A stretch of DNA of 64,000 nucleotides from Paenibacillus qinlingensis (GTDB taxonomy: Bacteria > Bacillota > Bacilli > Paenibacillales > NBRC-103111), in assembly GCF_013204845.1 (NCBI RefSeq), contig NZ_JABMKY010000002.1, positions 434,001 to 498,000 on the forward strand. Direction: 5' to 3'. Shown piece by piece: positions 54,829 to 63,571 of this stretch. Position 1 is the first letter of the stretch. Each line of letters opens with the position of its first letter. The position numbers and the translations under genes are program-made. The notes under the pieces were generated by a model. That model did no database searches, was not told the DNA's origin, and was given only the letters and a program-made list of their open reading frames with translations.

Positions 54829-55011
54829 TTAATTGAAGAATCGTGATACTAGAATTGTAATCGCAGGACCAATTACCACGAAGCCCAACAATATGGCAAC
54901 AAATTTCATCGGGGTTGACAACCCTTTTGACGTTTGTAATTGATCCAGTTTTTCGTTTATTCTCTTTAACTCTTCCAGTATTTCTTTGCTCATTTCGTCA
55001 GACATGGACAA
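54829..55011 (-). CDS. Small coiled-coil plus membrane-anchor protein
   Basis: A 60-residue protein. An N-terminal heptad helix (KEILEELKRINEKLDQLQ) is followed by a membrane segment (FVAILLGFVVIGPAITILVS). This layout is common in small Firmicute proteins of unknown role. It starts at TTG 55011, eight bases after AGGAG; ATG 55005 lies 14 bases away. It precedes the leucine-rich repeat gene on the same strand. Confidence 0.65.
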   Translation of the reverse strand: MSMSDEMSKEILEELKRINEKLDQLQTSKGLSTPMKFVAILLGFVVIGPAITILVSRFFN

Positions 55012-55087
55012 CTATAATTCTCCTCTCACCTACAAAATACACGCAACAGTACCTATTTTACCATAATTAGGAATATCCAAGCGATTA

Positions 55088-55123
55088 AAAAAGAGACCCA
55101 AAGCAACTCGTGCCGTGGGTCTT
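55088..55123 (-). terminator. Terminator of the glycosyltransferase unit
   Basis: Arms AGACCCA (55094-55100) and its complement (55116-55122), followed on the minus strand by CTCTTTTTT. It lies within ten bases of the stop codon of the glycosyltransferase gene. Confidence 0.8.
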
Positions 55124-55126
55124 CGT

Positions 55127-56332
55127 TCACTTAATCCCATACTTCCTTTTAAATGCCATAATCTCATCAACAGCTTGACGATATCCGCCTGACTCTTGAA
55201 AAGAGTCCCTTATTTTTGCAACTGCAGTCAAGAATGAAGTGTTGCTTAACACCTGATCTACGGCATCCCGTAATTGATTTGCCTGCAAAGTTTGCATCTG
55301 CAAAGTCAGACCCGCTCCAATACTCTCGACTTGTTCAGCAATAATCGGCTGATCAGCGCTCTGGGGGATCACGATCAGCGGAATCCCGTAATATAAAGCT
55401 TCATGTACACTATTCATCCCGCCATGCGTGATAAATAATTTCGTGTTGGGCAGTAACTCTGTTTGTGGAACATATGGTTTCACAGTGAAGTTAGTAGGTA
55501 TCTCCCCTAGGTCAGATAATCGAACGTTATTCCCAATTGACATGATAATGGTATGCTCTGTGTTCCCCAATGCCTCTATACAAAGCTTATAGAAATCAAT
55601 AGATCGGTTAAACACGGTCCCTAATGAAATATAAATTGGTTTTTCCGCCTGATTTTCTGTATACGTATTGCTTTCTGAGCTCAATCGTGTTGAGATGGAT
55701 GGCCCTACAAATTTATATGTCTGGTCGAAAGATTCTCCATTCGGTTGAAACTCCCTAGTTGTATATACGATTGAAAGCGGCGCTGGATTACACCATACTT
55801 CGTATGGAGAATGGATGTCTACATCATATTTTTCCTTTACCATCCTCGTCAGAATATGAAATTGTTCATAAATAGCTTGAACAATGTCAGACGAAACGTT
55901 TGTATAAAATTGTTCCAACTCTTGCTCGATGGATTCTCTAGATTGTGCAAAAGACGTACAAGAATTTATTGCAGGAAGCTGAAGCAGCTGAGCAAGTAAA
56001 CGTCCACAACCAAACATGGCATCATGGATGATATAATCAAATTGTTCATCTTTGATCTGTTCAAGTACGCTTGGGATAACGATATCCGTGGTTAATAGAA
56101 GACCGTTGATTCGCTCCAGCATATAGTTTCTTCCACCAGAAATAAAGGCTTTTATAAATTGCTGGTCGTCAAATGTTCGTACAGTTGCTCCCGTCTTTTC
56201 AATACGCTCCCTAAACGCTTCTATGCAAACGTATACGACCTCTTCGCCACGGGAAATCAGCTCTTGCACGACGCCTATAGTGGGATTAATATGTCCCTCC
56301 GATCCACCATTCATAAACAAAACGCGCGCCAT
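55127..56332 (-). CDS. Macrolide-type UDP-glycosyltransferase (GT1, YjiC/YojK-like)
   Basis: A 401-residue GT-B enzyme that moves sugar from UDP-sugar to small lipophilic acceptors. N-terminal GGSEGHINPTIGVVQEL holds the catalytic His. The C-terminal donor site is VKPYVPQTELLPNTKLFITHGGMNSVHEALYYGIPLIVIPQSADQ, given here in parts: HGGMNS and PQSADQ contact the nucleotide and sugar. Members inactivate macrolides or glycosylate flavonoids. AAGGAG precedes the ATG by nine bases. It follows the phzF-like gene by 17 bp and is probably co-transcribed. Confidence 0.9.
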   Translation of the reverse strand: MARVLFMNGGSEGHINPTIGVVQELISRGEEVVYVCIEAFRERIEKTGATVRTFDDQQFIKAFISGGRNYMLERINGLLLTTDIVIPSVLEQIKDEQFDYIIHDAMFGCGRLLAQLLQLPAINSCTSFAQSRESIEQELEQFYTNVSSDIVQAIYEQFHILTRMVKEKYDVDIHSPYEVWCNPAPLSIVYTTREFQPNGESFDQTYKFVGPSISTRLSSESNTYTENQAEKPIYISLGTVFNRSIDFYKLCIEALGNTEHTIIMSIGNNVRLSDLGEIPTNFTVKPYVPQTELLPNTKLFITHGGMNSVHEALYYGIPLIVIPQSADQPIIAEQVESIGAGLTLQMQTLQANQLRDAVDQVLSNTSFLTAVAKIRDSFQESGGYRQAVDEIMAFKRKYGIK

Positions 56333-56349
56333 TTCTACATCTCCTTATG

Positions 56350-57135
56350 CTAAATGAACAACTCGCTCTTCATAACCGTCACTGCTTGCCCTGACATTAG
56401 TACTCTATTTTCATCTAAACGAATTTGTAAGAGACCGCCTCTTGCGGATGCCTGATACGCATACATGTCCGTTTTATTTAATTTCTTACCCCAGTAGGGT
56501 GCAAGACCACAATGAGATGAGCCCGTTACGGGATCTTCATTCACTCCTACCGCTGGGAAGAAGCATCTCGATACAAAGTCATATTCTTGCGAACGGCTTG
56601 TCACATTGATGCCCCTTGTTTGAATCGTTTGCAACAAAGAAAAATTAGGACTTAGTCTCTTAATGATGTCTTCAGATTCAACTTCAATGAAATAATCGAA
56701 TCTATTTCGTCCAACAAATAAAGGATGAATTTGGAGTGCATCAATTAATTCGGACGGATACTCACACGCAAGCACAGGTTCTGACGGAAAATTGAGTTGA
56801 ATCCAAGAATCATGTTTGAATGCAGTTAATAGTCCACTCTTGGTATAGAAATTAGCACGTTGGCTTAGAGATAATCCCCCTGTTTCCCACAAGATGTGCG
56901 CACTTGCCAGTGTCGCGTGTCCGCATAAATCCACCTCAGAATGAGGCGTAAACCATCTAAGTGAATAACCGTCTTGCTGAGGAAACATAAAAGCTGTTTC
57001 TGAAAGGTTCATTTCTGATGCAATTTGCTGCATCAACTCTTCGTCTAGCGGTTCTGAAGTTAAACAAACAGCAGCAGGATTTCCTTTGAATATTTTATCC
57101 GTGAAAGCATCCACAACGTAGATTGTCAAAGTCAA
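56350..57135 (-). CDS. PhzF family isomerase/epimerase
   Basis: A 261-residue protein of the PhzF (diaminopimelate epimerase-like) fold. VVDAFTDKIFKGNPAAVCL is the first signature. SETAF near residue 46 carries the catalytic Glu, and WFTPHSEVDLCGHATLASA and DPVTGSSHCGLAPYW are the other conserved turns. Most members have unknown substrates, and no phenazine genes are here. It starts at TTG with GGGGGG seven bases upstream. Confidence 0.9.
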   Translation of the reverse strand: MTLTIYVVDAFTDKIFKGNPAAVCLTSEPLDEELMQQIASEMNLSETAFMFPQQDGYSLRWFTPHSEVDLCGHATLASAHILWETGGLSLSQRANFYTKSGLLTAFKHDSWIQLNFPSEPVLACEYPSELIDALQIHPLFVGRNRFDYFIEVESEDIIKRLSPNFSLLQTIQTRGINVTSRSQEYDFVSRCFFPAVGVNEDPVTGSSHCGLAPYWGKKLNKTDMYAYQASARGGLLQIRLDENRVLMSGQAVTVMKSELFI

Positions 57136-57177
57136 AATAATCCCCCCTAAACACTTCTAATGGAATGATAATCTGAT

Positions 57178-57708
57178 CTATACTTCCTTTAACCGCTGCT
57201 CTGCAAAGCCCATCCGGCACATCGAATACTGAAAACTTGATTGCTGAATTTTATCACTTAAATCCCACAAATTCGTAAGTAGCCGGACTTCAATATTCCT
57301 TTTAAAAAGCTCGCCAAAGAGATCTTGTATTTCAAATTGACGGATGGGAACCTGCGATTTCTCACTCACATAGTAACCCGCTCCAAGATCTTGCAGATAA
57401 AAATCTGACGAATCAAATTCATACACATATAAGGTTGTACTCTTCATGATTTCAAACCATTTATGCTCAATCGCTACGACGTGATTTACTGACTTTGATG
57501 ACAAATAGTTCGTACTATCTGCCTCTGTAGTTGCTTCATTGGCATAAAAAGTAACTCTTGGACAATTCCGAGGTGTAAGAAAATTTGGGAAGCATTTCTC
57601 GTTAATCGCCCATACTAATCCTACAGTCGGGTCCAGATCTTTTCTTGAAGGAAGTCTAGGATGGAAAATAGAAATATTTTTTTCTTCACTGACGTGAAAT
57701 AATTTCAT
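57178..57708 (-). CDS. DUF6886-type hypothetical protein
   Basis: A 176-residue protein beginning MKLFHVSEEKNISIFHPR, with VGLVWAINEKCFPNFLTPRNCPRV next. This opening is shared by a widespread Firmicute family that I associate with DUF6886. No enzymatic motif is clear. ATG 57708 follows AAAGGGGGAG; the open frame starts six codons earlier at a TTG. It ends 43 bp before the PhzF gene start, so co-transcription is possible, and it may share the folD transcript. Confidence 0.7.
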   Translation of the reverse strand: MKLFHVSEEKNISIFHPRLPSRKDLDPTVGLVWAINEKCFPNFLTPRNCPRVTFYANEATTEADSTNYLSSKSVNHVVAIEHKWFEIMKSTTLYVYEFDSSDFYLQDLGAGYYVSEKSQVPIRQFEIQDLFGELFKRNIEVRLLTNLWDLSDKIQQSSFQYSMCRMGFAEQRLKEV

Positions 57709-57732
57709 CTTACTCCCCCTTTTCAACTACAA

Positions 57733-58575
57733 CTACGCTAACTTTTCTGCCGCATCGACGGTGTGTTTCAACAAAGTGGCTATTGTGACAGGCCCGACAC
57801 CAGCAGGAACAGGGGTAATTGCTGATGCTCTATCCTTACAAGCCTCATAATCAACATCCCCAATGTTGCCTTCGTTATACCCCGCATCCAACACGGCGGC
57901 TCCTGGTTTAATCCAATCCCCTTGCACAAATTTCGGTTTACCAACTGCCGCTACAACAATATCCGCTAATCTAACCATATCTTCAAGATTCGCAGTCTTC
58001 GAATGGCACATCGTTACGGTCGCATTGCGATTGAGCAACATCATGGAAACAGGTTTTCCTAGAATGGGGCTTCGCCCTATGACAACAGCATGCTTGCCTT
58101 CCATTGCAATCTGATAATAGTCCATAATGGCAAGAATGGCTGCAGGTGTACAGGAAGGGAAATCGGCAAAGCCGAAGGCATTTTGAGCAAATCCAAGCGT
58201 TGTAACACCATCTACATCTTTCTCGATGCCAATCGCTTCAAATGCAGCCCTTTCATCAATATGATGAGGCACAGGGTGTTGTAACAGAATCCCATGGACA
58301 CTAGGGTCAACATTCAGCTTCTGAATTTCAGCAATCAATTCTTCCGTCGATGTATGCTCGGGAAGTTCAATTCGGATCGACTTGATACCAAGTCGTTTAC
58401 ACGCATTCCCTTTCATTTTGACGTAAGTAGCTGAAGAAGGATTACCACCGACCAGAATCGTAGCCAAACATGGCACGATCCCCTTCTCGCCTAATACATG
58501 AATCCTACTTTTCAGCGCCTCTTTCATGTCTGTTGCCACTCGATTACCATCCAAGATTACGGTTTCCGCAGTCAT
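57733..58575 (-). CDS. folD: Bifunctional methylenetetrahydrofolate dehydrogenase/cyclohydrolase
   Basis: A 280-residue enzyme making 10-formyl-tetrahydrofolate for purine synthesis. TYVKMKGNACKRLGI carries the catalytic Tyr and Lys, VHGILLQHPVPHHIDE the substrate loop, and DVDGV, VVIGRSPILGKPVSMML and ITPVPAGVGPVTIATLL the NADP-binding part. Length and motifs are normal. Expression is under the ZTP riboswitch directly upstream, so it rises when ZMP/ZTP shows that formyl-folate is short. Confidence 0.95.
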   Translation of the reverse strand: MTAETVILDGNRVATDMKEALKSRIHVLGEKGIVPCLATILVGGNPSSATYVKMKGNACKRLGIKSIRIELPEHTSTEELIAEIQKLNVDPSVHGILLQHPVPHHIDERAAFEAIGIEKDVDGVTTLGFAQNAFGFADFPSCTPAAILAIMDYYQIAMEGKHAVVIGRSPILGKPVSMMLLNRNATVTMCHSKTANLEDMVRLADIVVAAVGKPKFVQGDWIKPGAAVLDAGYNEGNIGDVDYEACKDRASAITPVPAGVGPVTIATLLKHTVDAAEKLA

Positions 58576-58608
58576 CTTATCATTCCTCTCAAGTTAGGTT
58601 CAAACATA

Positions 58609-58638
58609 AAGAGGTAAGGGGATTTCCCCTTACCTCTT
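58609..58638 (-). terminator. Expression-platform terminator of the folD leader
   Basis: A perfect 13-bp stem (58609-58621 / 58626-58638) with a four-base loop, followed on the minus strand by a TTTATGTTTG tract. It overlaps the 3' end of the ZTP aptamer, as expected for a switch that blocks termination on ligand binding. Confidence 0.85.
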
Positions 58639-58705
58639 GCCCAGGCGTACGGCCATTATCGATATGCTCCCTCATGGTTACCCATGCTCCGCCAGTTACA
58701 CATCG
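58636..58705 (-). ncRNA. ZTP (pfl) riboswitch aptamer upstream of folD
   Basis: Read on the minus strand: ACTGGCGG, a GTAA-capped hairpin (CATGGGTAACCATG), GGGAGC, then GGCCG...GCCTGGGCA at the 3' end. These are the conserved blocks of the ZTP riboswitch. P1 forms between CGATGTG (58699-58705) and CATATCG. Ligand is the purine intermediate ZMP/ZTP, and folD is its classic target. Confidence 0.9.
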
Positions 58706-58720
58706 TTTATTAGTACCTCT

Positions 58721-58749
58721 ATGATAGCAATGAATGCCATTAATTTCAA
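58721..58749 (-). promoter_or_regulatory. SigA promoter of the folD riboswitch transcript
   Basis: On the minus strand, TTGAAA (58744-58749), 17 bp and TATCAT (58721-58726). The start would fall near 58714, immediately before the riboswitch. Confidence 0.7.
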
Positions 58750-58765
58750 TTCCTATGCACGAACT

Positions 58766-60400
58766 TCATGACAAGGAAGCTGGTGACATAAAGAACGAAT
58801 ACCACATATTCGTCATGAAAACATCAAGAACTACGAAATAGAACATCTCAAGTCCAACATTTCGCTCGGACAATCCTCTTCTCCATAAGCGGGTTAACCC
58901 ATAAGAAATCCCAGCAAACAGAAGAAGCACAATCAAGCTAACCCAAACCGATTGCAAGAATTCCGGCATCACCTGCAGCGCAATCGGTTTACGGTAATCG
59001 CCTATAAATAGCGCTTTAACTATCAGATACATGGCCATAGAAATTCCAAAGTGCCTTTTCGCATGCTCGTCGTAATGATATTGCCAAAATACGCTGATAA
59101 CGATAAGATACAGGCCAGGTAAAAGGATCCATTTTAAGCTAATCAGGGCAGTAAGTACGCCAATTCCCCAAAACAATGGCAAATTTCCAGCTGCATGTTG
59201 CAAGTCTTCTGCATGAAGACTGTTCATTCGTTGCTCGTATGATAGCTGATCTGTAGCATAGTAAACGCGATACGTCTCGGCGTTCACGGCATCCAGCCAT
59301 ATGACTAATGAACTCCCATTGTACGAAGTATATGTCGGATATACGGCAAAACCACCGAATTGGCTAATACGCGTAGAATCTAACATTTTGCCATCCTTAA
59401 AGCCAATCCTGTACACTTCTTGACTTGTTTGACGCCTATTTTTCTCATACACGGAAGAAACTACAAGCGTTAACTCCCCAGAAGATGACTGACTAAACGA
59501 AGGATGCAAAATCGTATCGGAATCGTTCCCCTTCGCGACAGGAAGGTTTAGGACCTCGTCCTGCATCTTATCTGGTTGATTGGATGGGATAGTAATCATA
59601 TGTAAGGTGCTTTTACCTGATTTGCGCGAGCTGGTTGTATACGCGGCAAGCAATGAAGAACCATCTCCACCTAGTGCCAACTCATCCAAACTGCTCGTTG
59701 CATAATCTACGTCCTTCAGCTTCATCTGCGCAAGTGGTTTCCAAGATGCTTTTTCAAGCTTCGCAAAGTGAAAGGATTCGTTGCCATCTTTATTAACCGC
59801 GTAAACAAGTGATAAACTGCTGTCAGCGTTATCCCAGATACCATGTATTTGCTTCATGTTCGCAATATCTAGCTTAGTCCAGGTAAGATTAGCATTCGGT
59901 TGAAATTCGCTGACATAAAGCGTTGAATCATTGTAAGCTAGCAGGACGCTTTCCCTTTTGGAACCAACGACCGTTTGCACACCTGTTATCTCGTTTTCAT
60001 TAAGTGCGTTCTTCGAACTCCATGACCCATTCTTCCACACACTTGAATACAGTTTATTGCCGTCCCCAATCCAAATAACATGATCCTTATCTATCATCTT
60101 ATGGGCATGGAAAACGCCAGTATCTGGCAAGGGACGAGTCTCTGTTCGATGATGTCCCTCCCCATCAATGGTGATGATTTCAATTGTTTTTCCTGCGAGA
60201 TACGTGAAGCCGCCTTCCTCAATCCATTGGACAGGTTCGCCATAGGTTGCCAACTGAGGCAATTCTGTTGCACGGCCGAATGGTTCTGGATATGGCTTCA
60301 CATACTCATTGGCTAGCATGAAAGACTGGATGATTCCGATGATAACGATGATTGCTAGAAAAGGCACATATGTAAGCAGCTTCCATCTTGCTTTCTTCAC
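58766..60400 (-). CDS. Uncharacterised membrane protein with extracytoplasmic repeat domain
   Basis: A 544-residue protein: N-terminal helix (LLTYVPFLAIIVIIGIIQSFML), an outside part of about 360 residues, and four or five helices at the C-terminus from about residue 405 (LPLFWGIGVLTALISLKWILLPGLYLIVISVFW). The outside part has strand patterns typical of a beta-propeller (VLLAYNDSTLYVSEF, SLSLVYAVNKDG, SLLAAYTTSSRKSG), but I cannot name a family. It starts at GTG with GGAGG nine bases upstream. Function unknown. Confidence 0.75.
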   Translation of the reverse strand: MKKARWKLLTYVPFLAIIVIIGIIQSFMLANEYVKPYPEPFGRATELPQLATYGEPVQWIEEGGFTYLAGKTIEIITIDGEGHHRTETRPLPDTGVFHAHKMIDKDHVIWIGDGNKLYSSVWKNGSWSSKNALNENEITGVQTVVGSKRESVLLAYNDSTLYVSEFQPNANLTWTKLDIANMKQIHGIWDNADSSLSLVYAVNKDGNESFHFAKLEKASWKPLAQMKLKDVDYATSSLDELALGGDGSSLLAAYTTSSRKSGKSTLHMITIPSNQPDKMQDEVLNLPVAKGNDSDTILHPSFSQSSSGELTLVVSSVYEKNRRQTSQEVYRIGFKDGKMLDSTRISQFGGFAVYPTYTSYNGSSLVIWLDAVNAETYRVYYATDQLSYEQRMNSLHAEDLQHAAGNLPLFWGIGVLTALISLKWILLPGLYLIVISVFWQYHYDEHAKRHFGISMAMYLIVKALFIGDYRKPIALQVMPEFLQSVWVSLIVLLLFAGISYGLTRLWRRGLSERNVGLEMFYFVVLDVFMTNMWYSFFMSPASLS

Positions 60401-60522
60401 TTCTTAACGCCTCCAAACCATATTTGAAAAATAAATAATGATGTGCAATTAATTTTCCATTGTTCAATAAATGCTCATGCCAATGATATCACTGATTCCA
60501 TTATGCTTCACTACAAAAATTA

Positions 60523-60557
60523 GAGCGGTGCCATCATGTACTCATCATGGACCGCTC
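60523..60557 (-). terminator. Terminator of the ridA-like gene
   Basis: Arms GAGCGG (60523-60528) and CCGCTC (60552-60557), with further inner pairing, followed on the minus strand by TAATTTTTG. Confidence 0.7.
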
Positions 60558-60579
60558 AATCATTAGACACATCGGATTA

Positions 60580-61038
60580 TCAATCCGCTACTTCAAAAAT
60601 AGAATCCACAATAATCGGCAGGTTATCTCTTAGTGAAACAGCTCCGAAGACCGATCGGGCAGACTTACCCTTGTCGCCGAACACATCCAACATCAGATCC
60701 GAACATCCATTAAGCACCACATGATGCTCTTCAAATTCAGGAACAGCATTCACGAACCCTTGTAGTTTGACAACTTGTTTAACTTGCTCCAGAGAACCTA
60801 ATGCAGATTGCAGAACAGCAAGAATCTCGATCCCTGTTAATCTAGCAAAGTGATAACCCTCTTGTGTTGTGTATTCCTTCCCCAATTTACCTTTTGGACT
60901 GCCAGACGGCCCCTTGCCTGACACATACAAAAGTCCGTTAACTTTCACATAATTCGTATATTTCGCTGCTGGTTCACTTGCCGTAGGTAGTAGGATTCCT
61001 AATGCCTCTAATCGTTGAGCAATGGTTTGTTCCGTCAT
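60580..61038 (-). CDS. RidA family protein
   Basis: A 152-residue member of the Rid/YjgF family, which hydrolyses reactive enamines and imines from amino acid metabolism. The Arg expected to bind the carboxylate is in KSARSVFGAVSLRDNLPIIVDSIFE. The N-terminal YVKVNGLLYVSGKGP strand is standard. It is longer than RidA itself (about 125), matching the YoaB/Rid6-7 type subfamilies. GGGAGG precedes the ATG by eight bases. Confidence 0.9.
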   Translation of the reverse strand: MTEQTIAQRLEALGILLPTASEPAAKYTNYVKVNGLLYVSGKGPSGSPKGKLGKEYTTQEGYHFARLTGIEILAVLQSALGSLEQVKQVVKLQGFVNAVPEFEEHHVVLNGCSDLMLDVFGDKGKSARSVFGAVSLRDNLPIIVDSIFEVAD

Positions 61039-61077
61039 AGATATATCCTCCCAAATGCATCTATTTTTCTAACCCTA

Positions 61078-61494
61078 TCATGGCCCAGAACTGATCCCTT
61101 TTATTTGGTATTCACCGTTTATGGCTTGAAGTGTGACATAGCGCACACGGTTTTTGATCCAACCATCTTCGGTTCTTTCACCGCCTCCAGCAATAATGAA
61201 CTCCAGAGAAGCCGGCAATATGTCATACGTGACAATAAAGTAGGTATCCTCCTCATTTTTTAAAATCTGAATGTCATCATGAATCTTATAATTTATAATT
61301 CGTTGACTTACAGAGACAGAAGTAGCCTCGTCCTTTTCTAATTCAGTACCAAACAGCTTTTTAACGATCGGTTTCAAGTCATCCTGTTGCTGAATACTCA
61401 CATCATTGCCCCGCACATGTTGTACAGCATAAGCAGAGCAGCCAGTCATACAACTAACACAACTAAGTAAGATTAGCGTTATCAACCATCTCAT
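61078..61494 (-). CDS. Small lipoprotein of unknown function
   Basis: A 138-residue protein with signal peptide and a lipobox ending at Cys19 (SCMTGC). The mature part alternates charged helices and strands (EEDTYFIVTYDILPASLEFIIAGGG). No family recognised. GAGG lies seven bases before the ATG. It precedes the ridA-like gene on the same strand. Confidence 0.7.
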   Translation of the reverse strand: MRWLITLILLSCVSCMTGCSAYAVQHVRGNDVSIQQQDDLKPIVKKLFGTELEKDEATSVSVSQRIINYKIHDDIQILKNEEDTYFIVTYDILPASLEFIIAGGGERTEDGWIKNRVRYVTLQAINGEYQIKGISSGP

Positions 61495-61621
61495 CGTATC
61501 GCCTCGTCTAATGAATTTTTAGTTGTTTCTATACAACAATCTAGATTTACATATAACCCAGTTTTTAACATCTTACTTCAATAGACGATGACAATACAAA
61601 TAAGTTGCAATTAGCTTCCTA

Positions 61622-62074
61622 TTATTTACAAGCATTCATCGTATTCCTTAAAATGACAGGCCCTAACTTGCCAGTTTTGGAATTCGCTAAACGAACTTCC
61701 ATCGTACTATTCGTTAAATCAGCTGTAATATCATCAAGCCTCCCAGTCCAAGTCGGCCCGCCTTCTTCTGGTGTTGGGAACAGTTTGAAACGCCAGCTAA
61801 TCTCATTTGGAATAAAAGCAAAACCTTCATATCCATCATACTCACCCGCTGTAAATGGCACAGGTAAATGATTCGCATGGATGCTAATACTTGTTCGGGG
61901 AAAACTTGGTGTTAACTTCACTTTGTAAACGAGCGCTGCTCCTTTGGCATTCACATTATCTGCCATGACGGATTCAAGAACGGCACTACAAGGCATCGCT
62001 ACTTCAGCATCACTCCGTTCGGATTGGAACAAGACACTTCCAACTATCAACATAACCATCATCATTTTCTTCAT
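61622..62074 (-). CDS. Small exported protein of unknown function
   Basis: A 150-residue protein with an N-terminal signal (MKKMMMVMLIVGSVLF, cleavage probably after SERSDA). The rest is strand-rich with one Cys near each end (MPCSAV and MNACK), which could form a disulfide outside the cell. No family recognised. GGAGGG lies five bases before the ATG. It is a single-gene unit. Confidence 0.7.
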   Translation of the reverse strand: MKKMMMVMLIVGSVLFQSERSDAEVAMPCSAVLESVMADNVNAKGAALVYKVKLTPSFPRTSISIHANHLPVPFTAGEYDGYEGFAFIPNEISWRFKLFPTPEEGGPTWTGRLDDITADLTNSTMEVRLANSKTGKLGPVILRNTMNACK

Positions 62075-62138
62075 GGAATCCCTCCGAAGTAAATTTCGTG
62101 GTTATTTTTCCCATTCAATCCATTTCTATTATGCTTTA

Positions 62139-62161
62139 GAAAAAAGCCACCTCGCGGTGGC
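62139..62161 (-). terminator. Terminator of the purA-like gene
   Basis: A 6-bp GC-rich stem (62146-62151 / 62156-62161) with a four-base loop and six T following on the minus strand. It lies 20 bp past the purA-like stop. Confidence 0.88.
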
Positions 62162-62181
62162 AATACTAGGACTAACTGAAA

Positions 62182-63462
62182 CTAGCATGGAATAACTTGT
62201 TCGCGTCGAGGTCCGACAGAAATCGTTGAAATCTTTACGCCGATAGCGGATTCAACGAATTGAATGTAGGTCTTTGCCGCTTCTGGGAGGTCTTCCATGC
62301 GTTTAGCTTGTGAGATATCACATTGCCAACCTGGTAATCTTGACCATACAGGTTTGGCAGAATCCAGCCTTGCATTAACTGGAAAGCGATCAACAATTGT
62401 ACCGTCCGCCAACTCATAGCCGACACAGACTGGAATTTCTTCCAAATAGCCTAGCACATCTAAGTTTGTTAAAACGACACTTGTTGCTCCCTGAATCATG
62501 CAGCCATACTTAGTTGCAACGACATCGAACCAGCCCATGCGTCTGGGACGCTTCGTGTTAACACCATATTCACCGGCATCGCCTCCGCGACGACGTAATT
62601 CTTCAGCTTCACTGCCCTCAATTTCTGAGACGAAGGGACCAGCTCCTACGCAGCTCGAATAGGCTTTGACAATCGCAATGACCTGTGTGATTGACCTAGC
62701 GGGCAACCCAGCTCCTACTGACGCGAACCCAGCAAGAGTCGAAGAAGATGTAGAATAGGGATAAATTCCATGGTCTGGATCCCGTAAAGCACCGAGCTGA
62801 CCTTCCACCAGTATGTGGTCACCATTAGCTTCGGCATCCTGAAGCAGTGTGGTTGTGTCACTCACATAAGGAGCTATTCGTTCAGCTTGGCTCAACAGCT
62901 GTTGCAATAGGTCATCTGACTCGATGGCAGCTCGTCCATATAGATGCTGTAGTAAGACATTTTTCGCTGTGAGCAAATGATCGAGTCGTTCCTTTAACCG
63001 AGATTCGTTAAATAAATCAGACACTTGAATGCCAAGCTTCGCATATTTGTCCGCATAAAATGGCGCTATCCCGCGCTTCGTTGAACCATAACTACGTGCG
63101 CCAAGCCGCTCTTCTTCGAGTTCGTCAAAAACTCGATGTACCGACAATACGACTTGCGCCCGCTCAGAGATGAGTAACTCCGGCTTAGGTACGCCTCTTG
63201 CTGCAAGTTCATCTAATTCGCTTAGCACGATATCGATGTCGAGTGCCGTTCCTGGCCCTATTACGTTCGTCACATGTGAATAAAACACACCTGATGGCAG
63301 CATCCGCACCGCAAATTTACCGTAGTCATTTATGATCGTATGCCCTGCATTGCTTCCTCCCTGGTATCGAACCACATAGGATGATTGCGCCGCTAAAACA
63401 TCTGTCATCTTCCCCTTACCTTCGTCTCCCCAGTTAGCTCCAACTATCGCAGTTACAGTCAC
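62182..63462 (-). CDS. purA: Adenylosuccinate synthetase-like protein (divergent PurA)
   Basis: A 426-residue enzyme joining IMP and aspartate with GTP, the first step to AMP. The GDEGKGK P-loop is at residue 12, with the catalytic Asp kept, and NAGHT near 39 with the catalytic His. TKRPRRMGWFD near 293 binds aspartate. It differs from the PurA sequences I know in the IMP loop (GSTKRGIAPFYADKYAKLG rather than GTTKKGIGPAYMDKAARIG), including Arg to Lys at the residue that reaches into the partner subunit. It may be a second, specialised copy. Divergent from a LysR gene. Confidence 0.85.
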   Translation of the reverse strand: MTVTAIVGANWGDEGKGKMTDVLAAQSSYVVRYQGGSNAGHTIINDYGKFAVRMLPSGVFYSHVTNVIGPGTALDIDIVLSELDELAARGVPKPELLISERAQVVLSVHRVFDELEEERLGARSYGSTKRGIAPFYADKYAKLGIQVSDLFNESRLKERLDHLLTAKNVLLQHLYGRAAIESDDLLQQLLSQAERIAPYVSDTTTLLQDAEANGDHILVEGQLGALRDPDHGIYPYSTSSSTLAGFASVGAGLPARSITQVIAIVKAYSSCVGAGPFVSEIEGSEAEELRRRGGDAGEYGVNTKRPRRMGWFDVVATKYGCMIQGATSVVLTNLDVLGYLEEIPVCVGYELADGTIVDRFPVNARLDSAKPVWSRLPGWQCDISQAKRMEDLPEAAKTYIQFVESAIGVKISTISVGPRREQVIPC

Positions 63463-63571
63463 ATCTAACGCCTCCTACACTTGTTTTACCTGACAAAGCT
63501 TATTATAATTGCTCTAATGACATTAGAATAATTGATATAAGTTATACCAGATATAAAGTGAGGTAATGTTG

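Noticed and set aside
62182-63462. PurZ-type phage enzyme for 2-aminoadenine DNA
   Set aside because: The catalytic Asp of GDEGKGK is present; PurZ proteins lack it, and there are no phage genes nearby.
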